Source: Lateolabrax maculatus (lineage: Eukaryota > Chordata > Actinopteri > Acropomatiformes > Lateolabracidae). From it: a stretch of 64,000 nucleotides of DNA. Under the pieces are notes generated by a model. That model was not told the origin of the DNA. It worked only from the letters and a program-made list of their open reading frames with translations, and ran no database searches. Where the stretch lies: positions 20,877,501-20,941,500 of the forward strand of contig CM062200.1 in assembly GCA_031216445.1 (NCBI GenBank), given 5' to 3'. The translations under genes were made by a program, and so were the position numbers. Below, in pieces: positions 36,201 through 48,600 of the stretch; the stretch's first letter is position 1; the number at the start of each line of letters is the position of its first letter.

Positions 36201-39200
36201 TATTCCTAACTCAGCCTGGCATGTGTGATGACTCTATTGGATATCGGATCCAAACAAGGAAAGACGTCAACCATTGCTGTCCTAGCAACAGCATAGCCTC
36301 TCTACAGTATCTCTTATCCAGTGTCAAAAACCAGGCGCCAGCCTGTTGTGTCTAAACCCGAATACAGAAGATATTTAGCAGACCTTGGTTTACCAGAGGC
36401 CAGAGCCAACTCGGCCTTGTCAGGCACACAGAGTGAGACAGGCGAACAGAGACAGGCAGTTGACCTGACCTGTGAAGCACTGTCTTAAGTTACTTTTAAC
36501 CTACAAGAGGGAAGTTTAACATACAAGAAGGAAAATTCCTTCATAAGCATCAACTCAAAATACTTTTTAAGACATTTTATGACCTTAAATTTTGAAAATC
36601 TAATTTGAGACTTTTTAAGGATCTGCAGGAACCCCGTATTAAGACTTTCAAAGGGCTTTCAAACACCTGGAGCTATTTTACCAGAATCAACTGTGGTGGG
36701 ACGAGTGCACCTGATGACTCCACTAATTTCACTAATTCTCGCTCTCCTAACCTCCAAATCAGGTTTCTAGATGTTCTATCAGAAAGCACAAGGAAAAGCT
36801 ATTTAGGGGCCTAGAACACACTCTCTCTGTTTCTTATATGTCCATCCTCCCTACCTGCCAGTTTGTCAGAATGCGTTGTGAGGACAGATTCTACCAGCAG
36901 CACCATCCTTTTGCCAACCTTGGCAGGACAGTGGAGTGACGCCACACCCAGAGTGTGGAGGTGTTTTACCTGGAAGAGAGAAGTACATTTTTAGATATAT
37001 ATTTAAAGCACAGCTATACTTGTACTGACCTGGTATGGTGCAGCAGCCTGGATCTGTGATTTTGATAAATAAAAGAGTAATGTGACACTAAGCCAGTTAA
37101 ATTGGCAAATGCATCTCTTTCTCTCAGCTTCAGCCCTCCGTCCAGACTAAAATGTCTTTTTCCTCATAAAGTTTAGAGGACAACCTTTTGTTGCCCCTAA
37201 CGTTCTCTGATTGTTCATTTTAAATGTCAATAAAACTGAATAAACAGACAAGCAGCAGAGCTGTTGTTAACATGGATTGATGTTGAATTCATCAGATTAC
37301 GTTTCCATTATATAAAAAAAATGTTTTATTACTGCAGCACAGCAGCTTGGGAGGGGTGAAATAACTGTTTTATACTGTTGTGGTCTGACAACAGAAACAG
37401 AAAAATATGTAAATTAGATTTTCTGTTTCCTTACTCCTATCTCAGAAAGATCAGAGGCCATGGTGATCAGAAGCTGTGTGAGAATTATGTGTGTCATAAC
37501 TGCTGTTCATAGTATGTACTGACTTCAAATAAAATAAAACATACTTGCTTAAAACTAAACATTTACAGACCGATTTTTAGCCAACAATAGCAACAGGTTA
37601 GGACTGAAAGGTTTAACCTGCATGGTAATGTGGTGTTGGGGTAAGAAGGAAAAGCCAGCAAGGGGGTTAATTCTCACCATCAACTCCTCATTTAGGTTCT
37701 GGGCTCCCTTTTCACTCAGGATGATGCCAGCTAAATAAGCCTCGCAGATTGATACCAGATCTCCACAGTGCTGGTTCATAAAAGCCTGAACAAAACAAAA
37801 TTAATACCATATAACATAACACAAACTACAAGTAGGAATTGTGGATAAGTCGTGTTTTTATTAAATCATGATGTAGTACAGACGATGTGATGGTTATCAT
37901 ATTGGCCTATGAACATCAGTTAGTCCACATTCTGTAGAAAATCTAAAATTATAGAAAGATAAAGACAACAAAAATTTAGGGAGCAGAGGTTGTGCAGTTT
38001 AAACTGTTTTTTAATGATGGCTCAGGGGTTGTGCAGTTTTGCATAACCCCTGAGCCATCATTAAAAAAATCATCAATATAAGATTGACTGGTCAAGCCAC
38101 AGACCATGAATGTCATTTTAACCATCCACATCTAACTTTATCACTTATACAAGGATAACTGACTGTCGACTGTCTTATGCCTTTTTTCTTTTGTATTTTT
38201 GATAAGTTAAGACTACGGGATTTCTAGATCGTGTACTCACTCCTATGTACTGATGCAAATGCAAATAGCATCAGTGAATAAGAAAAACGTTAATTTAGTT
38301 TTTGTCTAGTGTTAGACCTTTACAGACAGAGCTGTCTTCTTAACTTTGGCAGGGGGTTATCATTGGTTTGCATTTTGTACCCAACCATTGTCATTATGAA
38401 AAAATTCAGAAAAAAAGTTTGATCACAGTGCTGCGATACTGTATATCAGCAGTTGTAAAATAAGAGGGCAAAAACTCCAACCTGAGTCTGGTTGACGTCT
38501 TCACTGCGGCCAAGTTGATAAAGAGTCTCCACAGCAGCACAGATCACCTCCAGAGACAAAGTAAAAGTCTTCAACCAAGACATCAGATCATCTGGGAAGA
38601 TAGAGAGAGAGAGAGAGAGAGACATGGTGCAGCAATGCAAATTGAAATTAATGGGTGCAGTTTACATAACCCCCTCAGAATCCCCCTACTACAATGAAAA
38701 TGTTTTTCTTCCTTCTAGAGGGGGAAATAAACCAGTTTAAAACTTCAGGAAAAGTGCTAATCTATGTGGACTGAGCTGGTTGTTGGCGCCCCCGATACGC
38801 AATGTTAACCTGCCGTCTACAGCGTCAGTATTAAACAGACTAGACCGTAAATTTTCTCTAAAAGAAGAACAAACAACTGCACCTAAACTTTATGTTGATA
38901 AGAAATATGTGTTTGCCGAACTTCTGACAGGATGCATCGTGTTGTCGCTCTGATTGGTTGTCTCCGCCCAACGATTACACCCTTTGGACATCGAAAATGA
39001 ACTGAGAGGTTCCAGACTAATAAGCACTTGCAAATTAGTCTGGCGATGCCAGGCTAGCAAAATGTATCACTTAATGTCACGACATGTTGACAGCCAGTGG
39101 AACCTGAGAAATACAACTCAGTATTGATCTCTTTCTTAACTATTTAATTTCTAATCTTTTTCTTTTCTTTTCTTTTTTTGTATATGTGAACCTGCTTGAT

Positions 39201-39562
39201 AGGCCTATAATTTATCTGTTTTATTAAAACTAATGTACATTTTAATTATCTGGTCAAATCTGTACAGCTGTTTTCAATTAATTTCATATTTCACATATTA
39301 TTTTTATTTTACTCTATTCTCTATTTATAATATTTGTTCATATTTCATTGTACATTTTTCCATTTTACACTTAGTTGTCGACCTGCAGTACTTGCTTATC
39401 TTTCTAATATTTATAGTTCTTTATTTTAGTTTTTTTATGTCAACTGTTTAAAAAATGCACCAATATTCAGTGAAATATTAAGTGAAAACCTACTAGGCAA
39501 CAAATCAGATATTGATTCTCATTTTTAGTACATTTTTGCTATTATTACCTGGTTATATATTG

Positions 39563-39621
<59 letters not shown>

Positions 39622-42600
39622 TTTGTTAATTGTAATTCTGTAAAGACTTTACTTGATTAATTCCTTAAAACAACTGACACTGATACTGTGTGGTAAAGCT
39701 CTAATATAGGAGCTGAATACACAACCACCCAGACCCTCCACTTTCTAGGTGTTAACAAAAACACACACACACACTTGTACTTCTATACTTGTGAGTGTGA
39801 GGGAAATCTTAGAGCTGGTTCACTCTAACAAGAAGTTTCAAGAGACCGGGATGTCTTACACAGGAATATTTATTGAAGCTCGATCGAGGAGAAAAGGGAA
39901 ACACCACGTGTGAATCACAGCGTACTGCTACCCAAATCTGAAGATTGGTGTCCTGAAGCTCAGTATTTAACCTTCCCCAGAACTGATAAGTTCCGCTATA
40001 TCCAAAATAGGGTTATTCCTAACTCAGCCTGGCATGTGTGAGGACTCTATTGGATATCAGATCCAAACAGGGAAAGACGTCAACCATTGCTGTCCTAGCA
40101 ACAGCATAGCCTCTCTACAGTATCTCTTATCCAGCGTCAACAACCAGGCTCCAGCCTGTTGTGTCTAACACTGAAAACAGAAGATATCTAGCAGACCTTG
40201 GTTTACCAGATGCCAGAGCCAACTCGGCCTTGTCTGGCACACAGAATGAGACAGGCGAACAGAGACAGGCAGTTGACATGACCTGTGAAGCACTGTCTTA
40301 AGTTACCTTTAACCTACAAGAGGGAAGTTTAACATACAAGAAGGAAAATTCCTTCACAGTGAGGCCATAATGCATTCCCCAGCCCTTTACCATCAAAACT
40401 AAGTGCCTAAGCCCAACTCTTAACCCTCAAACAGCCCTTTAAAGGTGTCTATGAAAGTGAGGACCGTTTAGTGTATTTTATCAAAAAATTTGTAATCGCT
40501 AACAGTACTGTTTTGGTTTTTGCTTTTTTGTGTGTCTTCTCAAAATATACTTATTAGAGAGAGAGCGAGAGGGAGCGAGAGAGAGCGAATTATTTACCAT
40601 AATACCAAAATCACTTACGAACTATCTTGTCCTTTGTATCTTCGTTCAAATGTGTGGCGATGTCTCCTATCACACACAGGATGTGTAGGCAGGTTGTCAT
40701 GGTTACGTCCTTTAAACTAAGAGCAAAAATATATTCTCAGTGTTAGTTCAATAAATACACCAACAACTGTACATATTAAAACTTTACTGAAACTTGTGCT
40801 CAACAGCAATAACTACAGCAACATCAACTTTAGACTACAACAGCAAAATGTGAAGCAATTAAAGCACTTAAACTACCTTTTCTTTATAAAATACAGTTGT
40901 GAAATCAACAGAGTAACAGATAAAAGTTGAAACTTTAATGACTAAAGTTTGAGGGTAGAAAGGTTAGTTGTCTTTGTTGTCTAGTCTGTTTAGCCTTTAA
41001 GTCTCCATACATACATTTGGAAGCGGAGTCTCAATGACTGATTTGGTTGACTTGACAGCAGGAGAGGAGAGTCATTTTCTGTTACACACACAATGGTCAA
41101 ATTACTGCACGTGCAACAATTTGCCCATTGTGTGTAGGCAGGCTCCGAGTGCAGCTAAGAAAACTGCACTGTCAATGCCATTTGCAAGTGCCAACGTCTC
41201 TCCTGCTTCGGACAACTCTCCTGATCCTCTTTGACTGCCAGCATATAGGTGAGAATCTTCCATTCCCTTCCATCAGCATGATCAGGTGTCTGCCTTGAGT
41301 GCCTCCATCTGGAAGGTTTCCCATTCAGGAATCACTTAACACCACAAGTTTCAGGGAGCTGTCTTTTCCCAAGAACTGAAACCTCATAGCCTGGGAACCA
41401 CACGAATCTGCAAGCTCATGTTTCATTTTCTCTGGCAGATACGTCTGGCCCCTCTCCCATTCAAACTGAATTCTCTGCCAATCTAACCAATCACAAGCAT
41501 TTATCTAGTACGAGGCAGGATTAATACGATGATTGACAAACATGAGATCCGCTCACGTATCTTTGTAAATATCCAAGATGGCGCCCCCAATATGGAGTGT
41601 TCCCTGGCCGGCTACAGCGGTAGTATTAAACGGAGTAGACGGTATATTTTCTCTAAAACAAATACAAACAACTGCACTTAAACTTTATATTGATAAAAAA
41701 CGTGTGTTTGCCGAATTTCGACAGGACGTACCGTCCGACAGGACAATGCTTCATTGCTCTGATTGGTTGTCTCTGCCCGTCAATAACACCCCTTGGAAAT
41801 CAAAAATGAACTGAGAGGTTCCAGACTAATACGAAATGCATATTAGTCTGGTGATGCCAGGCTAGAAACCTCAAGGTCACCTTTTCTGATTTCAGTTTTC
41901 TGATAAGTTTGTTTGCACAGTGCAGTGTCTGAACAGTAGTATGCTTTGGATGCCAGGGTGGATATGTCACACGTTATGTCAGGTCTACTCGGCCTTACCA
42001 TTTTCAATATTTGGACAATCTTCAACTTTAGAATGTCAGTTTCAGTGTCTGGGAGGAGTAGCTTTCAGTGAGGCTCTGGTGGGGTCCACAGGAATGGGTT
42101 TTATGAACATACTTTGTTGCACCTGCTTGGGCGGTATCAAGGTATTACAGTATACCAGAGTATTTAGAAATCCCGAAGGTATGATTTTTGCTGTATTGAG
42201 GTGATATATTGTAGTGCACAGCACACACAACCAGAGGTCAATCTCTAGTGGTGGAACAGGCAGCTGAACTGAGAAAGATGGCGACTGCGATTGGGTGTGG
42301 TGCTGCTAGAGAGCACTGGAAGGATGCTCCGACACTTTGTTTCACCATGTGAGGAAATAGAATCTTCACAGTTCACATAATCCTGTTGAAATTTATATAC
42401 ATTTCTTAAAGCAATTGAAGATCTAATTATCACTACAATGTATGTAATGCAAGAGAGCCAATAAAAACAAATAGAAACATGTTGTAATATTGACATTTAA
42501 GGTGTGTTGATTGTTTCACAATGTCACCTCATGAATTGAGTTACATGCAAGAACGCATTCCACTTTAAAAGTTGCCGGTAGCTGCCGGTAGACTTCTTAT

Positions 42601-45600
42601 CTATTGCTAGATAAGATGAAAAGGCAGCAAAACATATTTCTTTATATTTGGATGATTGCCATGTAATATTCTCAACATGATGAAACTATTCATAAAGTCA
42701 GCCCAACATTTGATTGTGTGGTCATTTATAGTTGAGTAATGTATGTAAACTTCCCACCATAGGAACAGTGGTTACAAACAAGCCATAATTTAACCATGGG
42801 CATGCACGTCATGCCGGTGTGCTCCAGTACTAGCACAAATAGCACTACACTGTGGGGATGATGTTACAGGACTAGTTAAAAAAAAAAAAAAAAAAAAAAA
42901 AAAAGCCTCGCTTGGGATTATTGTGGGTTTAGTAACTGCCAGTCTGCCACCACGAACCACACACCATCTCCTTTCAGCCCACTGATGAGTCGATATTCGC
43001 CGCGGCAAGCGGTTCCTACAGCAAGAATCTATGGAAGAAGGGCACTTATTTCCTATCTATTAATTAATCTACGGGCCGTAAGTATTTTAACCCAGAAGGA
43101 CTTGTTTAAGTAGGCTAATTGCACATTACACGTAGGCTAGGCTGCATATTGTAGGCTAGACAATGGCATACATGCTGCAATGACTACAACCAGCAGCTCA
43201 GCTTTTATGTTTTGGGGTTTTTTTAGACAAAAAACATTATAAACCGTATACTACTGTGAAATGTCAGGAAGGCATGGCGGTATGAAAAAAATACATACCA
43301 CCCAAGACTACTTATGAGGCACATGTAGGGGGAGTAAGCTCTCCCTGAGTATTTGGGGGAGCTTTCTTTCTTCAAAGCTTTTGCAACTGATTTAGCTTTA
43401 GGCACAATACCATCAGGTGACTCCTTGAGTGTGGACACCTAGAGATACATTTCTGGCCATCATCTTTCACCTCTTCAAACACTTTGTCTTTTTTCCAGTT
43501 GCTCAGTTCAGCGTGTTTGTCATGATGAATTAATGAATGAATGAAGGTGTTATAATTCACAATAAGCATGTCATCTTCATGACAGCCTGCACATACCACT
43601 TGAACCACTTGAAGATCGTCTTCTTGTCCTAAGTCAACTGACCCTGTTGTGCCAGCTATTTCCTCAGGCTCAGTGTACTGCAAATTGTGTGCTGCAGTGG
43701 CTTGTTTTCAGTGTGTGCTTGACCACTTCCACTATTTTGTGTACGTAATTACTTGTCCTGTTTTCGGCCTAAGGCCTTCACAAGTCGTGAGTGAGTGTCG
43801 GTGACTGACCATTGAACCCTCCAGGCTGTATTGGTGTTTGAGGGGCTCACTGTTTTCCTCAGCATCAAGGGATTTATCATTTGTAGGTGTCTCTTCCTCA
43901 CTTTTATTTTCAGTGTCACAGTTATTCTCATGGAGTCCAGATTCTGGTCATCAGCTGGTAGGGACTGTAGCCATGTACATTGTGCATAGATTTCTTTGCA
44001 ATCAGGGCCCAGTCTAGGGCTGTCCTTTAGTCACAACCATTTTCTTTTCACTTTCATTAGGATTTCAGTTACGGTTTGATTATGCCTTTCCATAAGGCAA
44101 TTGTTCCATGGGCTATAAGCTGCAAATATCTTCACTTTAGTGGTTTTCAGCTATGTCCCTCATTTCTTCACTGTTGAATTCACCCCTATTGTCACTGAAC
44201 AGCTTGCATGGTGGACCATGAACATTTATTTAGGAATAAAGTGCTTCACAATCTCCCTGGGTGTGAGGCCATAGGCAGACCTATCGCTGGCTTTTGCTTT
44301 GGTTTGCTGTATCTGATGAATGCCTCAGTTTTTCGCAATGTCCTTTAAAAATTGCTTACAGTAATGATTACAGTGAGAATTTCATACTCACTTTGAATCT
44401 TGCTTTTATCTGGGTTACTTTCATCTTTTATTTTGATACAATAACATCTTGGAGATATCAGTTCAAGTTTTACTGATCGCTTTGTCATTTTCAATGTCCA
44501 CATCTGCACCTGGTCTTTTCAGTGAAGGTTTGCTTAAAAGCAATGGGATATCTACTGGGACAACTTCTGCTTCAATTTGACATCTAATCTGGCTGGAATT
44601 CACTTTATTTGTAGAATGAATACCTTTCCCATCGCCACACTTGAATGACTTTACACTCTAAGTCCTCCATTTTAAAAACTCACTCTGTGTTAATCCACTG
44701 ACGTAATGATCAAGCCATTTTTTCCCACGCACTATTCCACTGCAAGCTGTATCACTTACAGCTGATCCTACACACTCCACCATGAAGGTCTATGTGCCAG
44801 ACAATTATGCTTTTGACAACAAAGTAATGTTGCATTCTTCAACAACATCTGTCAGTCTTTCACTGCCTGTCAAGTTTGCGTGTTGCTTTTTTCTGTGGAC
44901 AATCCTTTGATCCAGTGATATGTGCTATGGCAGACTGCACATCTTGATCTTGAATTTGTGCCCTGAACAGCCATTTGAATTTGAACTTGACCTTGATGGG
45001 AACATTGCACACTCTTTTGCCAAATGACAGACACACAGGCTCTGGTAAAGAGACAGACAGGTCTGGATGGCCTGTAAAAACTACATGGATTTTTTGACAG
45101 TCCACCGCCCCATTGGGATTTGTCCCAGTATGCCAGATGGCCAGTCCTCTTTTAACGCTGTGTCACCACAATGTTATTGTGCCTTGAGTCTCATGATTAA
45201 TGTTGGAAGCCGCCACCTGTAACAGTAAATATCCAAATAATACCTTCGGGATTTCTAAATACCCTGGGTATACCGTAATACCTTGATATTGCCCAACACC
45301 AACTATACATATGAAGACTTTACTGAAACTCAACAGCAATAACCACGACAGCATCCAGTTTACACCACAATAGAAAGCACGCACTTCACACACGTTTAGT
45401 GGGTATAATAGCATTTAACACTAGGTAACACTGGATTCACAGCTGAAAATAAAACATGAGCTCAATGTAATTGTTATAAATAAATATTGTGTGCCCCTCT
45501 CACCTCCTCATACTGTCCCAGGCATCCAGGATCTTGCCGTAGGGCAGTCTGGGGGATGAAGCAACAACCTTAGAGAGCAGCAGCCAGGCCCCAGCGGCAT

Positions 45601-48600
45601 GTTCAGCATCGGTGTGTGAAATCAGGTTGGTGATTAATGTCGGTGTGAACTTGTTCTGTTTGGACCAGATGGTGAAGGCCCTGCTGAAATATCGGCTGGA
45701 GACCAGGGACAATATCAACAACAGCAGTGGTGATGTGATCATGCTCCAAGCAATAAAGCAATTTGAATGTCAGTAAAGATTTTTGAAATGACCGCTAATG
45801 CATTATCTTTTGTGCTTATATTCAGCATTCATTATGTTTCATGTTTTTTTTTTCTCTAAATAGAAAAAAGTATTCAGTATTTGACACAATTTCTGCTGTA
45901 CAACATGTTTGTATGTAGTGTGAAATACACACTGGACTGAACGTAGTTGGTCCAACCTGAGGTTCTGGCACTTGTCACAGAGCAGGCCCAGTAGGTCCCA
46001 GGTCAGTCTCTGACTCACATCCAGGTGGCAGCTGGCAGAGTACGGTTTGACCTGGCTGAGCAGCACCTGGTCCAGAGCCTCCAGGGCCTTGTCCTGCACT
46101 GAGTTCTCGGAGTCCACCACAGCAGGCACCACACCCTGCAGCCATGCCTTCTGCATCACACTGCACTCTGGTTTAGCCTTGAGGTCAGAGGAAATATCTG
46201 AAAAAACTTCCAAAATGTGTATTGCAAAATGTCTAACACATTTTCTCCCTTTTCTGGTAAGAGATCAAGTCAGGTCTAGGTTGTTTGGACAAGTAATCAG
46301 CTTGCAAAATGTAAATTAATGCAACAAGACAAAAAATATACAATTTTAAACTATTTCAAACTGTTATGATCTTTATTGTCAATAGACTAATAACCCAATC
46401 AGTGTTTTTTTTTTTATATCGTTTCTGTTTTTTGAACTTTCTGTTTTACTGTCTCTTAGAGCTGCTAGTTGAGACTCACAGCAAGCAGCTCTCCCACACA
46501 CTGCAGGGCCTTCTTCTTCACAGACACAGACGGGTCTCTGCAGCGCTCTGACAGTGTAGCCAGGTTCTCCCAACTCATAGGGATCACATCATGTTTCAGG
46601 AGACCCACAAGGGCCTGTGAAAGGACAACAAAGCACAGAGGTTAAAAGTAATCTGTGCATCTCTTTGTTTACCACAAGCATACTGCACAGAAAGCCAGGA
46701 TGAAACACATATGCTGGTGACTGATTATTGTACTCATCATTATTTGGATTTGTAACATGAAGCTGTGTGATAAAGCTGTTTCCGATACCTGCAGTGCTGA
46801 TTTCCTCACGTTAGTCTTAGAGTCTTTTATACGCCGCAGGAGAAGAGCCAGGTTCTCTTTTGCTGCATCAAAAATATATAATAACTCAGATCTCTCTGAA
46901 TCAACCTCATGTTTATAAAAATCTATACAAAAGTACAAATGTATAAACAGTACTTGCACCCTTTATTTACAAATTGCTGCCCAGTAGTGAATGTAGTAAA
47001 AATAATTTGAATGATATGCTGAAGTTGGTTTTTCTCACCGTCACAGCCGGAACTGTCAGTGCTGCTGATCTCCACAGTCCTGAACGGTAGAGTGCGGTAC
47101 GTTTTCTGAGTCTGCTGGGAACTGAGACTTCCTGAAACACAGTCATATCTATTAAATCACCAACACTTCAAACAACACACACAGTGAACCAGGCCTAGAT
47201 ATCAAACTTCCCTGCATTTAAAAGGTACTGATCGAAATGTATCTGTATATAGCACATAGATGTAGATAGTTTTGGTTTTATTTTGTGTGGTTTTGCAGCT
47301 TAAACTGCTAACAAGATAGATGAGCTAGCAGCCCTGGCGAGGAGTCAGTCGGAATATCGCAAGAGCAGTGTGTTGTGTTTCATATAGACAGGGCTACACA
47401 AGGACATCCCTGACTCCAGCGTGTCTGTGGACAGCTTCCAGACTGAATGGGAGGATAGGATTTGCAGGGAGATTTGCAAGTTAAAAGTGAGTCTACGGCC
47501 ATACTACCTGCCATGACAGTTTTCCCATGACATCGTCCTGGTTGTTTAAGTTCCTCCCTCAGCCAACGTGGTTCTCGGGACTGATCATACACTGCGAGCA
47601 TACAGACCCAGCATTTGGTATCCAGGGACTTCAACCTCATCACTCTGGTTGGACTGTACAACCAGAGAAAATGAGACACTGGACCTGCTGTATGCAAATT
47701 TTAAGGAGGCATACAGCTCCATAGCCCACCCTCCCTCCCCTTGTGAGATCTGACCACAACCTGATCCTGCTTCTGCCTCTGTATAAGACTCTATTCCAGC
47801 GGCAGCCTGTGAGTAATAGGACTGTGAGGAGATGGTCACAGGAGACCAAGGAGGCTCTGCAAGGCTGCTTTGACTCTACAGACTTGGATGTGCTCTGCAA
47901 TTCACATGAAGAAAACATTGATGATTTCATAGATTGTACGACAGGGTACATCAGCTTCTGCTTGGACAATGTTATTCCAATAGATCCTGTACGTTGTTTT
48001 CTTAACAGCAAACCCTGGGTCATCAGGGACATTAATCAGGGTCCTCTTGAATGATTAGAAGAAAGCCTTCAGGACAGACATGGAGGAGGTGAAACAGATT
48101 CAGACAGAATTCAAGGAGAGAAACCAGCAGAGCAAGAACAGCTACAGGAGGAGACTGGAACACAAACTCCAGCAGAACAATGTGAGGGATGTGTGAAGTG
48201 GCATCCGGAGAATCACTGCCTACAAGCAGACTGGTAGCCAGGTAACGGGGGGACCTGGACTGGGGTTGAATCTCTTCAACAGATCTGACGGTGTGGGCCG
48301 GTGCCTATGCTCACCTGGATAGGCCAGTAGCACTGTGAGAGTCATGTTCTTTCATTATTCAACACCATCCGGCCACTTACAGCTCATCACTTATAAGACA
48401 ATGGAGATGGAGGTGGACTTCAGTAGGCGGGAACACCTCCTACACCTATTTCCATCCAGGGGCTGGATGTGGAAAATGCAGGAGTACAAGTACCTGGGAG
48501 TACACTGGACAGCAAGCTTGACTGGCCAAGGCTGTGTAAAAGAAGGGCCAGAGCCAACTTTACTGCCACAGAATCAATTAGCTCTTTAGGAAGGTTGGGG

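Larger units (their letters stand above)
42129..45294 (-). mobile_element. Degenerate retroelement with protease-like and integrase remnants, bracketed by inverted repeats
   Basis: Minus strand, 5' to 3': a protease-like segment (about 44770-44510) with SDTACSGIVRGKKWLDHY and VDIPLLLSKPSLKR; an integrase-like segment (about 44220-44050) with LFSDNRGEFNSEEMRDIAEN and, after a frameshift, AAYSPWNNCLMERHNQTVTE; then further pol-like sequence (about 43930-43370). SDN.GEF and the following ERHN fit the second Asp and the Glu of an integrase DDE triad. This protein type is found in LTR retrotransposons. RT and RNase H were not seen. Stops and frameshifts make it inactive. A T/A run lies at 42877-42904. 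Confidence 0.65.

Noticed and set aside
42129..45294. Intact or active retroelement
   Set aside because: Stops and a frameshift break the integrase segment, and RT was not found.
45839..45956. Continuation of the exon 16 frame to a downstream stop
   Set aside because: A GT donor at 45956 gives the phase needed by exon 17, whose SRYFSRAF continues the human alignment.
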